Source of the DNA: Thermoleophilia bacterium
GTDB taxonomy: Bacteria; Actinomycetota; Thermoleophilia; BMS3ABIN01
Direction of reading: 5' to 3'
NCBI GenBank assembly: GCA_020053595.1
Contig: JAGVMV010000004.1
Location: 1-48,127 of the forward strand
Length of the DNA stretch: 48,127 bases
Below are positions 1 through 7,240 of the stretch, piece after piece (positions within the stretch are counted from its first letter, which is position 1; every line of letters begins with the position of its first letter). The position numbers and the translations under genes are program-made. The notes under the pieces are model-generated. The model saw nothing but the letters and a program-made list of their open reading frames with translations. It was not told the DNA's origin and did no database searches.

Positions 1-2
1 AG

Positions 3-158
3 AAGGTCTTCGTGAAGGATAAAAAAATCGAGGGCGTCAAATATACCGATCTATTCGGCACATTGCTCTCGAAAAGTTCGAGTAAAAAAGAATTGGTGGG
101 CGATACCGGGCTCGAACCAGTGACCCCCAGCTTGTCGAGCTGGTGCTCTCCCAACTGA
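3..158 (+). CDS. Possible 3' end of a gene cut by the window edge, unrecognised
   Basis: An open frame enters from the left edge and reads about 30 lysine-rich residues (KVFVKDKKIEGVKYTDLF and onward) before running antisense through the tRNA-Val gene to a TGA at 156-158. The last 20 or so codons are simply the tRNA read on the wrong strand. The true end of a real gene may therefore have been lost, or the frame may be chance. I recognise no family. Confidence 0.25.
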   Translation, partial: KVFVKDKKIEGVKYTDLFGTLLSKSSSKKELVGDTGLEPVTPSLSSWCSPN

Positions 159-169
159 GCTAATCGCCC
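94..169 (-). tRNA. tRNA-Val (anticodon GAC)
   Basis: On the minus strand the sequence folds as a 76-nt tRNA. The acceptor stem pairs GGGCGAU with AUCGCCC, the discriminator is A, and the CCA end is encoded. The D arm carries the usual AGCUCAGUUGGGAGAGC core, the anticodon stem-loop CCAGC-UCGACAA-GCUGG gives anticodon GAC, and the T arm contains GGUUCGAGCC. GAC reads valine GUC codons. Confidence 0.96.
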
Positions 170-333
170 AAAATTGCTGACTATTTACCGCTGTTTCCAT
201 TAAGCATCTGGCTGGTAGCGATACCATTGTAGCTATAGACAGGTATCAAGGCAAGGAGCTATGGGCCATCGTTTAAAGCCTGTGTGTGCCGGGTAACTTA
301 AGCAACATCGTCCCTGGTAAGGAGGAATATTTC

Positions 334-573
334 ATGAAAGAAGTCCACGTTAACCTGCACAACATTCGCAACTGCATCTGCGGGAAGTGCCCCAGCTTCC
401 CGGGCAAGTGGAAAGAAATGGCCCATGCCGACATGCCCGGCCTGTTTTGCGGCCATGGCAGGTCCAAGCTGGAAATCGATCAGATAGGCTGTTTCTGCGG
501 CGAATGCGAAGTACAAAAGGAACACGAGCTCACTGGTGGATACTACTGTGTCAGCGGCAAGGCAGTCGAATAA
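334..573 (+). CDS. DUF2769-type small cysteine-rich protein
   Basis: This is a 79-residue protein with nine cysteines arranged as CxCxxC near the N terminus, a LFCGHGRSK segment in the middle, then CFCGEC and YYCVSG near the end. That pattern matches my knowledge of the DUF2769 family, small cytosolic proteins with a conserved Cys array that probably binds a metal; no biochemical role is known to me. The start at 334 is chosen because GGAGG lies seven bases upstream, whereas the upstream ATG at 286 lacks a site. It has no signal peptide and stands alone, followed by a gene-poor stretch. Confidence 0.75.
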   Translation: MKEVHVNLHNIRNCICGKCPSFPGKWKEMAHADMPGLFCGHGRSKLEIDQIGCFCGECEVQKEHELTGGYYCVSGKAVE

Positions 574-925
574 ACTGTTACGAAAAACCTGACATCAAAG
601 GTGGCGGAACTTCTTGTCCACCACGGCACGGCCGATTACTATACCTACTCCCTGCTTGGACAATCTGGCCCCTCCTTGCTTATTATGTTTTTCCGCCAGA
701 AAAACAGCCACCGCCGGCAGCTTCAGACCGGCGAGGCTCTTTTCAATTCCTGCTCTTTCAGTTACCCGTTTCACTTGTATATTATTACCGATATTCCTTC
801 TTTTTAGCTGTCTCCATCGCTCTACCTGTTTGAGACTATGCATATTTTGGGAATGATATAGAATCATTTTGTAATGATATGGAATCGCCTGGGTTGGTTC
901 TGTCAAATATCGAAAGTGAGGATCC
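574..925. other. Intergenic region between the DUF2769 gene and the stress-protein gene
   Basis: No convincing gene is seen; the open frames here lack ribosome binding sites and recognisable products. A short CGCCGG/CCGGCG hairpin (712-733) followed by a T-rich run could terminate the upstream gene. The distal part is AT-rich and holds the direct repeats described at 852-886. Confidence 0.4.
852..886 (+). promoter_or_regulatory. Pair of 14-bp direct repeats upstream of the universal stress protein gene
   Basis: AATGATATAGAATC (852-865) and AATGATATGGAATC (873-886) match at 13 of 14 positions. They start exactly 21 bp apart, two turns of the helix, which places them on the same DNA face. They end 39 bp before the start codon at 926. 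The arrangement looks like a two-site activator or repressor operator; the binding protein is unknown. Confidence 0.45.
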
Positions 926-1399
926 ATGGTCAAGAAGATTCTTGTTGCCACCGATGGTTCGACCCGCTCGGAAAAGGCCGCCGACACCGGAATATTGCTG
1001 GCTCAGAGCTGCGGCGCGGAGCTCCACGTGGTCAGCGTTGTAGACACCGGCAAACCGCGTTCCGCCATGGACTTCGATCTCGACGCCACCGAGGAGATCA
1101 AGGAACACGACCAGGTCATCGCCAAGCAGGTCGAAGCCGACCGCATAAAGCCCGAGCAACAGTTCGTCAGCCATATAACTGACAAAGCCGCGGGAGAGGG
1201 CCTGCAAACCAACGGCATGGTACGTTTGGGCAATCCAGCTGAGGAGATACTGGACTGCGCCCGGGAGAACTCCTGCGATATCATCGTGATGGGAACCCAC
1301 GGTCGTGGCCCAATCGCCACCGCGGTCATGGGCAGCATCGCCACAAAGGTAATTCGCGGCGGGGCAGCTCCGGTGCTGGTAGTTCCAGCGGCGGATTAG
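926..1399 (+). CDS. Universal stress protein (UspA family), ATP-binding type
   Basis: The protein has 157 residues, a normal length for a single-domain Usp. It begins with the first strand and loop KKILVATDGS and ends with the nucleotide-binding signature G-x2-G-x9-G-S (GTHGRGPIATAVMGS, about residues 125-139) followed by a hydrophobic strand VLVVPA. In this family that signature marks the ATP-binding, MJ0577-like group; the proteins are cytosolic and tied to stress or energy status. An AGTGAGG ribosome binding site sits just before the ATG. It appears to be monocistronic. Directly after the stop lies an imperfect 14-bp tandem duplication (1397-1424). The direct repeats at 852-886 are its likely control sites. 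Confidence 0.93.
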   Translation: MVKKILVATDGSTRSEKAADTGILLAQSCGAELHVVSVVDTGKPRSAMDFDLDATEEIKEHDQVIAKQVEADRIKPEQQFVSHITDKAAGEGLQTNGMVRLGNPAEEILDCARENSCDIIVMGTHGRGPIATAVMGSIATKVIRGGAAPVLVVPAAD

Positions 1400-1500
1400 C
1401 GTACCTGCGATAGCTTACCTGCAATAAGGACCCCGGAAGGGGCCCAAAGACCATGAAGGTTCCAAATGGCTGCCAGTCGAGGCTGGTCCCCTCGGACTGA

Positions 1501-2529
1501 CTAGCGTCGGGGTTCGATGATAACCTTGATCGAGTCTTCCGGGTTCACCACGAGATCGAAGCCACGGCCTGTTTCGGCCAGGGAAAGCCGGTGGGTGATG
1601 GTTTCCGTCACCGGCAGGCGCCCGGCCCTTATCAGCTCCAGAGCCGTCTTGCAGTCGGCGGGGCTGCCGGCGTAACTGCTGGTCAGGGTTACCTCTTTTC
1701 GCCAGAAAAACTCGTTCACTGAAAGCGGGATCGATACCTCTGGGCGGGTCGTCGCAAAAAAGAGTACTGTGCCCGAGCGGGCAACAGCCTGCATGGCCTG
1801 GTCGATGGCCTGGGGAGCGCCGGCACAGACAATGACCAGATCGGCGCCACGGCCTTCGTTCATTTCCCGGAAGCGGGCGTTTACGTCTTCGGTGGCGAGA
1901 ATTGTAGCTTCAGCGCCCAGCTGACGGGCTTTCTCCAGCCGGAAGTCCAGCATGTCGGTTGCGACTATCCGCCCTGCGCCTAATGCTCGCGCCACCATCA
2001 CATGTAAAAGCCCTGAGATACCGCTGCCGATGACCAGCACCGAACACCCGGGCGCGAAGTTGCCCTGGCGCTGTCCGCGAATGACACAGGCTAGCGGTTC
2101 AACGAAGGATCCCTCTTCAAAGGACACGGAATCCGGAAGGCGGAAAGTCCCCAGTTCGACATTAATGGCCGGAACGCGAACGAACTCAGCAAAACCTCCT
2201 GGGTCAAAGCTGGTTGTCCGCAGCGTATCGCAGACCGTTTCATGGCCGCTGGCGCAGTAATGGCAGGACATGCAGGGAACATGATGGGTGACGGCGACCC
2301 GGTCGCCTTCACTGAAGCTGGTAACGCCCTCCCCCACCTCCACGACCTCGCCGGCGATTTCGTGACCCAGCACCAGGGGAACCTTGCCGGCGCGATACCA
2401 TTCCATGACGTCGCTGCCGCAGATGCCACTGGCCTCGACGCGCACCAGCAGCTCGCCGGGACCGATCTCCGGCCGCGGCATCTCTTCCAGCCGCAGGTCG
2501 CTGTTGCTGTAATACATCGATACGCGCAT
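1501..2529 (-). CDS. Zinc-dependent medium-chain alcohol/polyol dehydrogenase
   Basis: This 342-residue protein follows the MDR plan. A GroES-like catalytic domain carries CGSD (catalytic zinc Cys near residue 37), GHE, and the structural-zinc cluster CxxCxxCxxGxxxxC (about residues 86-100). A Rossmann domain follows with VLVIGSGISGLL in place of the usual GxGxxG, and a TDMLDFR segment that binds the NAD ribose. It resembles sorbitol, threonine or similar polyol dehydrogenases; the substrate cannot be read from sequence. Its start lies three bases after the stop of the upstream LsrF-like gene, so the two are co-transcribed and probably act on the same carbon skeleton. Confidence 0.88.
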   Translation of the reverse strand: MRVSMYYSNSDLRLEEMPRPEIGPGELLVRVEASGICGSDVMEWYRAGKVPLVLGHEIAGEVVEVGEGVTSFSEGDRVAVTHHVPCMSCHYCASGHETVCDTLRTTSFDPGGFAEFVRVPAINVELGTFRLPDSVSFEEGSFVEPLACVIRGQRQGNFAPGCSVLVIGSGISGLLHVMVARALGAGRIVATDMLDFRLEKARQLGAEATILATEDVNARFREMNEGRGADLVIVCAGAPQAIDQAMQAVARSGTVLFFATTRPEVSIPLSVNEFFWRKEVTLTSSYAGSPADCKTALELIRAGRLPVTETITHRLSLAETGRGFDLVVNPEDSIKVIIEPRR

Positions 2530-2532
2530 ATG

Positions 2533-3378
2533 TTACTTTTTCGCCCTGGCTTTCTTCGGCTTCGCCTTGGCCTTGATCGCCTTGCCGGCTTCCTTGTCCC
2601 TGACGCTCTTGAAGATCTCCAGGCCTTCCTTGACGCTGGCTCCCTTGTGGACGACAGCGCGCACCGCCTGTATCATGCCTACCGGGCTCGTGGACTGGAA
2701 GATGTTACGACCCATGTCCACACCGATGGCTCCCGAGTCGATGGCGTTACGCGCTATCTCCAGGGCGGCCTTTTCGGGTATCTTCTTGCCCCCGGCGATG
2801 ACTACCGGCACCGGGCAGCTCTCGACAACCTTGTCGAAGCCCGGTACATAATAAGTCTTGATGATGTCGGCTCCCAGCTCGGCGCCCATGCGCGAGGCCA
2901 GGCCCATGTAGCGGGCGTCGCGGGCCATCTCACGGCCGACCGCGGTCACGCACAGGATGGGAATGCCATAGGCGGTCGCCTCGTCAATCACCTCGGTAAA
3001 AGCGAGGATGGTATCACGCTCGTACTCGGCGCCGACCAGAATCGAAAAGGCGACGCAGGAGGCGTTGAGCCGGATAGCGTCCTCGACGTTACAAACGATG
3101 CCCTCGTGAAGCATGGCCTCCTTGTTAAGGATGCTGGTGCCGCCGGAAACCCTGAGGGTAATGGGAATTCGCACGCCCGGATCGATGTAATAGCGGAGAG
3201 CGCCACGGGTGAGCATTAGGGTGTCTGCATAAGGAATCAGCGGGTTGACCGCTTCATCGAGCTTTTCCAGTCCCGATGTGGGGCCCATGAAGTAACCGTG
3301 GTCGACGGCCAGCATGACCGTCTTGCCGGTGTCCGGTTTGATGATGCTGGAAATGCGGTTCTGCTTTCCCCAATCCAT
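2533..3378 (-). CDS. LsrF-like class I aldolase/thiolase (DhnA family)
   Basis: The product is very like LsrF, with LAVDHGYFMGPT near the N terminus, the Schiff-base lysine segment ADIIKTYYVPGF, then PVVIAGGKK and GVDMGRNIFQS, which bind phosphate. Known relatives are 3-hydroxy-5-phosphonooxypentane-2,4-dione thiolase of AI-2 breakdown and class I aldolases such as ADH synthase, which make or break C-C bonds of phosphorylated ketoses. I chose the ATG at 3378 because GGAGG lies nine bases before it; the TTG at 3387 would touch the site. The C terminus carries an unusual Lys/Ala-rich tail of about 18 residues. No other lsr genes are nearby, so an AI-2 role is unproven. Confidence 0.85.
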   Translation of the reverse strand: MDWGKQNRISSIIKPDTGKTVMLAVDHGYFMGPTSGLEKLDEAVNPLIPYADTLMLTRGALRYYIDPGVRIPITLRVSGGTSILNKEAMLHEGIVCNVEDAIRLNASCVAFSILVGAEYERDTILAFTEVIDEATAYGIPILCVTAVGREMARDARYMGLASRMGAELGADIIKTYYVPGFDKVVESCPVPVVIAGGKKIPEKAALEIARNAIDSGAIGVDMGRNIFQSTSPVGMIQAVRAVVHKGASVKEGLEIFKSVRDKEAGKAIKAKAKPKKARAKK

Positions 3379-3538
3379 CTGATTCAACCTCCGTCATTCG
3401 TCAAAGGATCTTGCTTGAGGAAACAAGATACCACGCTAATTCTGAAGTTGCCAGAAGCCCGGCCGCACGGCTGGCGCCCGTAGGACATTTGTCCCGTATT
3501 AGCAGGAACATTCAAATCCATGTTTAAGGAATCATGGA

Positions 3539-3556
3539 TTTTGTGAATTTTGTGAA
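3539..3556 (+). repeat. Perfect 9-bp tandem repeat TTTTGTGAA x2 before the cytochrome lipoprotein gene
   Basis: TTTTGTGAA occurs twice head to tail, about 50 bp upstream of the start codon at 3606. TGTGA is a half-site type used by CRP/FNR-family regulators, but here the two copies are direct, not inverted, so the resemblance is only suggestive. Confidence 0.4.
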
Positions 3557-3605
3557 TAAAGTATCAGGTGTTTCTCATTATCCCAGGACGATAGAGGAGG
3601 AAAAC

Positions 3606-4088
3606 ATGAAGAAGATGTTGCTCGTGCTTATACTTATGGCAGTTGCGGTGGTAATTGCTTCCGCTGTAGTCGCCGGATGCGGTGATTCGACGACGAGTTC
3701 CACCAACGCCAACGCGGATGTGCAGAAACAGCTGGATGACATCAAGGGCGCGCTGCCGAAATTCGCGATACCCATGCGCGAGGTCGGTGACCGCTTCGCG
3801 GATATGAATGCCGCCGCACAGGGTGGCAACTGGGCTCTTACGGCCTATATGTCCAAGTACTTGAACAACGCCATGAATCCCACCAAGGTGACCAAGCCCG
3901 AGGAATATAAGAACTGGGCCGCTTTCTACACCGGTCCCTTCGATCCGGTAAACAAGGCGATCGCCGCCAAAGACCTTGCTGCCTTCAATACCGCCTACAC
4001 AAATTCGATTAGTTCCTGTAACGCCTGCCATGAGGCAAGCGGTTACAAATTCGTCAAGATCGTCAAGGAGGATACCGCGTCCGACTAG
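3606..4088 (+). CDS. Monoheme cytochrome c lipoprotein
   Basis: This 160-residue protein starts with a signal peptide (MKK plus a long hydrophobic stretch) ending in a lipobox with Cys25 (VVAGC), so it should be exported and lipid-anchored. After a Ser/Thr/Asn linker comes a helical domain. A single heme c motif, CNACH, lies at 138-142 near the C terminus, with methionines upstream (for example in AIPM and YMSKYLNNAM) that could be the distal ligand. The layout is like the four-helix-bundle cytochrome c' style, but I do not assign it firmly. AGGAGG six bases before the ATG fixes the start. It is a single gene ended by the strong terminator at 4191, and probably an electron carrier on the outer face of the membrane. 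Confidence 0.85.
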   Translation: MKKMLLVLILMAVAVVIASAVVAGCGDSTTSSTNANADVQKQLDDIKGALPKFAIPMREVGDRFADMNAAAQGGNWALTAYMSKYLNNAMNPTKVTKPEEYKNWAAFYTGPFDPVNKAIAAKDLAAFNTAYTNSISSCNACHEASGYKFVKIVKEDTASD

Positions 4089-4190
4089 CACCTCGATAAC
4101 ACCCTCATGACCGAGCCGACGGATGTTCCGAAGTGATCGTGTGACAGCATCAGGTCTGTAACAGTAACCGACATCGTGCATGTCAATAGG

Positions 4191-4225
4191 GGCCGCCGGA
4201 GCGGTACCGCTCCGGCGGCCTTTTT
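4191..4225 (+). terminator. Strong intrinsic terminator
   Basis: A perfect 30-nt inverted repeat (15-bp arms, 4191-4220, GGCCGCCGGAGCG arms around GTAC) is followed at once by TTTTTATT on the plus strand. It ends the cytochrome lipoprotein transcript. On the minus strand there is no T run beyond it. Confidence 0.92.
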
Positions 4226-4226
4226 A

Positions 4227-4379
4227 TTACTGTTGCTCGACTACCTTCAGACCGCCCTTCAGGCCGTGCTTCCAGCAGTCGAACATGAGATCGCGGCTCT
4301 TGTAACGGTTCAGCAGATTGATACCGTGAAACTGCTGGATGACCTTCAAGTCGAAGCTGTTGCCGTTGAAGGTGTAGAC
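4227..4379 (-). pseudogene. Orphan 3' coding fragment, unrecognised
   Basis: On the minus strand, starting at GTC at 4379, about 50 codons (VYTFNGNSFDLKVIQQF and onward, ending GLKVVEQQ) show an extremely strong G/C bias in the third position, just like the real genes here, and stop at TAA 4227-4229. There is no in-frame ATG, GTG or TTG at the 5' side and no ribosome binding site, and the codon bias stops abruptly at 4379. It therefore looks like the C-terminal remnant of a deleted gene, lying between two terminators. I do not recognise the family. Confidence 0.45.
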
Positions 4380-4412
4380 ATGAATTCTAGATGAAACGGG
4401 GGACGGAAAGAA

Positions 4413-4439
4413 TCAGGGGCGCTACTGGAGCGCCCCTGA
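4413..4439 (-). terminator. Probable terminator of the LPNTG surface-protein gene
   Basis: An 11-bp perfect inverted repeat (TCAGGGGCGCT / AGCGCCCCTGA, 5-nt loop) lies 39 bp past the stop of the minus-strand gene at 4478. On that strand it is followed by a short pyrimidine run TTCTTTCC, so it is a moderate terminator. Confidence 0.7.
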
Positions 4440-4477
4440 GAGTTACGTTTCGGAACTATGATTGTCTTAACCGATTC

Positions 4478-5518
4478 TTAGCTGCGACGCGCCACTACGA
4501 GCCTGGAAGCGACCGTGAGTAGCAGACTCAGCGGCAGAATCAGTCCGAAGCAGAAAATGAGAGCGGTAGCCAGGCTGAAACCCGTGTTCGGCAGAACACT
4601 GGCGTGAAAAGCTACCGGGTCGCTGATTCCTGATTCAATGACAGCGGGAGTACAGCCGCTTCCCTCACAGACTGGTGCCGGATCACATTCCGGGCCCTCG
4701 CAGATGGGCTTTGGATCGCACTCCGGGCCCTCGCAGATGGGCTTTGGATCGCACTCCGGGCCCTCGCAGATGGGCTTTGGATCGCACTCTGGGCCCTCGC
4801 AAAGCGGCTCGAAGTCGGTGCAGATGGAGATATCCGTCTGGAAACCCTTAACGCCATGGGGAATCAACCATTTAAGCGTGAAGTAGAGCATCTCGCCTGG
4901 CGAAAGATCTCCCAGCGACAATGGCAGGGCCGTATCAATCTTGACGCCTTTCGTCGCCGTGGCATCCGTAACACGAACCTGGTACAGATCGGTCGCACTC
5001 GTGTTAGTCAACTTGTACTTTATGGAAAGCAGGCCGGCATTGTAGTCGTCGATGCTGTCCCAATAGACGTTCTCAGCTCCCTGCCCGCAAATCAGTTCGA
5101 GATATTCATCCGTGTCACAGCAGGTAGCGCTATCGCCGCCGACGTTCTCGCTGCCACTGGCTTTCGCAGCCGGTTCGGCTTCTACGGTAGCTGTGGAGGT
5201 GTCTGAGGTACCCTCAGACGGTTCGGCCGCTGCCGCCTCCGAGACGCCTGCCGGCGCTACTGATTCCGTCTCTGACCCGCCAGCGTCTGATAACGGCTGA
5301 ACCGTATCATCGATTTGGGCCGGATCGGGCACTATATCCGCCGTGACTGGCTGCTGGTTGGAGGAGGCGCCATTAATGCCGGTTGATACGTCGGTCGCTG
5401 AGGCTGTGTCACTGGAAGCCGCCAATGCCGGCGAGGACCAGAAAGCGGCCAGCAGGACTGTGCAGACAATTAACCTCAGCATCAATGTGTTGTTGCGGGT
5501 ACCATTCTGTTTATTCAT
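4478..5518 (-). CDS. LPNTG-anchored (sortase-type) surface protein with Cys-rich 11-residue repeats
   Basis: This 346-residue protein has an N-terminal signal peptide ending near SPALAA (about residue 34), then about 100 residues rich in Ser, Thr, Ala and Glu without predicted fold. A compact domain of about 100 residues follows, with strands resembling DUF11/bacterial-Ig modules (LLSIKYKLTNTSATDLYQVRV). Then comes an 11-residue repeat CEGPECDPKPI: three exact copies, one variant, and a degenerate fifth (residues about 240-290, ten cysteines). The C terminus has LPNTG at 309-313, a hydrophobic segment and a short basic tail, the classic sortase sorting signal. A GGAGGGG site precedes the ATG. 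No sortase gene is in the window. It is likely a wall-attached, disulfide-stiffened surface stalk. Confidence 0.82.
   Translation of the reverse strand: MNKQNGTRNNTLMLRLIVCTVLLAAFWSSPALAASSDTASATDVSTGINGASSNQQPVTADIVPDPAQIDDTVQPLSDAGGSETESVAPAGVSEAAAAEPSEGTSDTSTATVEAEPAAKASGSENVGGDSATCCDTDEYLELICGQGAENVYWDSIDDYNAGLLSIKYKLTNTSATDLYQVRVTDATATKGVKIDTALPLSLGDLSPGEMLYFTLKWLIPHGVKGFQTDISICTDFEPLCEGPECDPKPICEGPECDPKPICEGPECDPKPICEGPECDPAPVCEGSGCTPAVIESGISDPVAFHASVLPNTGFSLATALIFCFGLILPLSLLLTVASRLVVARRS
4681..4800 (-). repeat. 33-bp in-frame tandem repeat, about 3.6 copies
   Basis: Units begin at 4681, 4714, 4747 and 4780 and are nearly identical at the DNA level (the second and third match exactly). 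They encode the CEGPECDPKPI peptide repeat of the LPNTG protein. The near identity of DNA copies points to recent expansion, so the copy number may vary between strains. Confidence 0.95.
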
Positions 5519-5684
5519 TTATCTCCCCCCCTCCTGTCTATCCCGCCTCATGCTATTTCACATCCGTGTAAATATCTTGAGAAAAGTAAAAAAATTATAC
5601 TACGAATAAAAGTTGATGTAAATAGTCAACTTTACCCGCGTGCTTTTTGTGCAGCTAGACGAGGGGTGTTTGCTTAGTGAGGTT

Positions 5685-5758
5685 TGGAGGCGACGAGCGG
5701 ACTTGAACCGCTGTACGAGGTTTTGCAGACCTCTGCCTAGCCACTCGGCCACGTCGCC
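5685..5758 (-). tRNA. tRNA-Cys (anticodon GCA)
   Basis: This is a 74-nt minus-strand tRNA. The acceptor GGCGACG pairs with CGUCGCC, the discriminator is U (typical of tRNA-Cys), and CCA is encoded. The anticodon stem-loop GAGGU-CUGCAAA-ACCUC gives GCA. It sits 43 bp from tRNA-Gly on the same strand, so the two are probably processed from one transcript. Confidence 0.96.
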
Positions 5759-5801
5759 CGGGGGGTAACACCGTGCCACCGGCCGGCGAAAAGCAAGAAA
5801 C

Positions 5802-5878
5802 TGGAGCGGATGAAGGGATTTGAACCCTCGACCTTCTGCATGGCAAGCAGACGCTCTAGCCAACTGAGCTACATCCGC
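5802..5878 (-). tRNA. tRNA-Gly (anticodon GCC)
   Basis: This is a 77-nt minus-strand tRNA. The acceptor GCGGAUG pairs with CAUCCGC, the discriminator is U, and CCA is encoded. The anticodon stem-loop UCUGC-UUGCCAU-GCAGA gives GCC, and the T arm contains GGUUCAAAUCC. It lies directly upstream of tRNA-Cys in the direction of transcription. Confidence 0.97.
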
Positions 5879-5950
5879 TCTTGCGTTTGAAATTATAGGG
5901 AAAGGCGGGGCCGGTTTCAATCATAACCGGAAATGGAGTTTCGAGCTGCG

Positions 5951-7168
5951 TTAGTCTGTGCCGTCAATCGCCGACCAAATGCCTATCGTCGGCAGCACGC
6001 GGATGAACTCTTCCCACTTGCGCTGGAGCTCCAGATAATCAGCGAACGGGTCGCCTTTCAGCTCCATTTCGGACTTGCTGATAGCTATGTTGACGAGGCA
6101 TTCCCGGGTGTCGGCCTCCATACCTGCCTCCATGTACTCGCTGGCCATCTCCAGCGATGCGTCCATCACAAGATCGTGGAAATCACTCTTGAGAAAGCGG
6201 CCCGGATAAGGATCGAAATCCCCGGCCGTGATATGCCCGCTCCAATCCTCAGGCTGCGTGGCAAGCTTTGCGCGCTCCCGGGCGAAGCGGATTATGTCCT
6301 GGCGCATCTGGTGCCAGGGCGGCGCGCACTTGGGCGGTGGCAGGTGTTTGATCCATAACTGATTGTCGAGCAGAAACTCGTGGCCGAAGAAGCGCGCGTT
6401 CATCAAATAATCGATGTCCTCGCCGCGGGGCACCGCGGGATCGAAAGGAACTTTCTCGAAAAGCGAACGATGGATGACCATGTTGCCGCCGAAGACGAAA
6501 GGAGTCGGCTTGAGGCGTGGCTCACGGCCGATGATAGCAAAAGCTTCGTTCATGGCCTCCCGGTTGCCCCACCGGCGCTGCCAGTCCAGTTCCGCCGGTG
6601 GCAGCAGCCAGCTGCCATCTGGATTCACGTAATAACCGGCGATGCATGTTACCGGACGTCCGTCGTGCTGGCCGCCGATGAATTCCAGCGCCTTTTTCAG
6701 GTAATCCGGATCTTCGTAGACCTGATCGTCATCGAAGAGAATCGCCACGTCCGCGCCGGTGAGTTTCGCTGCCAGCAGACACATGTTGCGGATGTTGGAA
6801 TAGCCGTCGAGGCTGAGGAACTGATCGTACTCGGTCATGCCGGCGGCAGCCAGGCGGCGGCGCCAGAAGACCAGTTCGTCCGGTCCGATCATCAGCATCG
6901 GGAAATCGTAATCGTATTGGGCGATTATGGACTGCACCTTGAGCTGGACCGCCTGCTTGATCTCGATTCGCGTCGATGCCGCAACGACGGCTACGGCGAA
7001 GCCTTCGTCGGCATCGAGAACCGATAGACTGTCCAGGGCGCGGGCCAGGGTGCCCTCACTGTCCAGAGGCGTCGCGTGGTCGTATCTGTAATCCGAATCC
7101 AGGGTGCACAGTCCATCCTCGGAGACCGGGCCACGCCAGTAGGTAGGTATGACTATGGTGGCTTTCAC
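5951..7168 (-). CDS. GT-A fold (family 2-like) glycosyltransferase
   Basis: This is a 405-residue soluble protein. It opens with the nucleotide-binding strand KATIVIPTYWRGP. The metal-binding acidic motif LFDDDQVYEDPDYL (about residues 140-155) binds the nucleotide-sugar diphosphate through Mn or Mg. A later PRGEDIDYLMNARFFG segment resembles the ED motif near the acceptor site. No transmembrane segment is seen, and a helical C-terminal region of about 100 residues follows. The start is GTG at 7168 with GGGAAA upstream. Donor and acceptor are unknown. Its gene follows the Nif3/RNase H gene by 72 bp with no sugar gene beside it. Confidence 0.72.
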   Translation of the reverse strand: MKATIVIPTYWRGPVSEDGLCTLDSDYRYDHATPLDSEGTLARALDSLSVLDADEGFAVAVVAASTRIEIKQAVQLKVQSIIAQYDYDFPMLMIGPDELVFWRRRLAAAGMTEYDQFLSLDGYSNIRNMCLLAAKLTGADVAILFDDDQVYEDPDYLKKALEFIGGQHDGRPVTCIAGYYVNPDGSWLLPPAELDWQRRWGNREAMNEAFAIIGREPRLKPTPFVFGGNMVIHRSLFEKVPFDPAVPRGEDIDYLMNARFFGHEFLLDNQLWIKHLPPPKCAPPWHQMRQDIIRFARERAKLATQPEDWSGHITAGDFDPYPGRFLKSDFHDLVMDASLEMASEYMEAGMEADTRECLVNIAISKSEMELKGDPFADYLELQRKWEEFIRVLPTIGIWSAIDGTD

Positions 7169-7240
7169 GAGCAGTTTCCCTGGTTGCTGGATCCTGGTTG
7201 GGCTTATCCGATTTTGCTACCGGGAAACGGAACCCGTTCT

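Noticed and set aside
2242-3219. 325-codon open frame on the plus strand opposite the dehydrogenase and LsrF-like genes
   Set aside because: It is an antisense shadow: the minus-strand proteins have clear family motifs, and this frame lacks a ribosome binding site and any recognisable domain.
4681-4800. Short regular repeats suggesting a CRISPR array
   Set aside because: The units are directly contiguous without spacers, in frame, and encode a peptide repeat; no cas genes are present.
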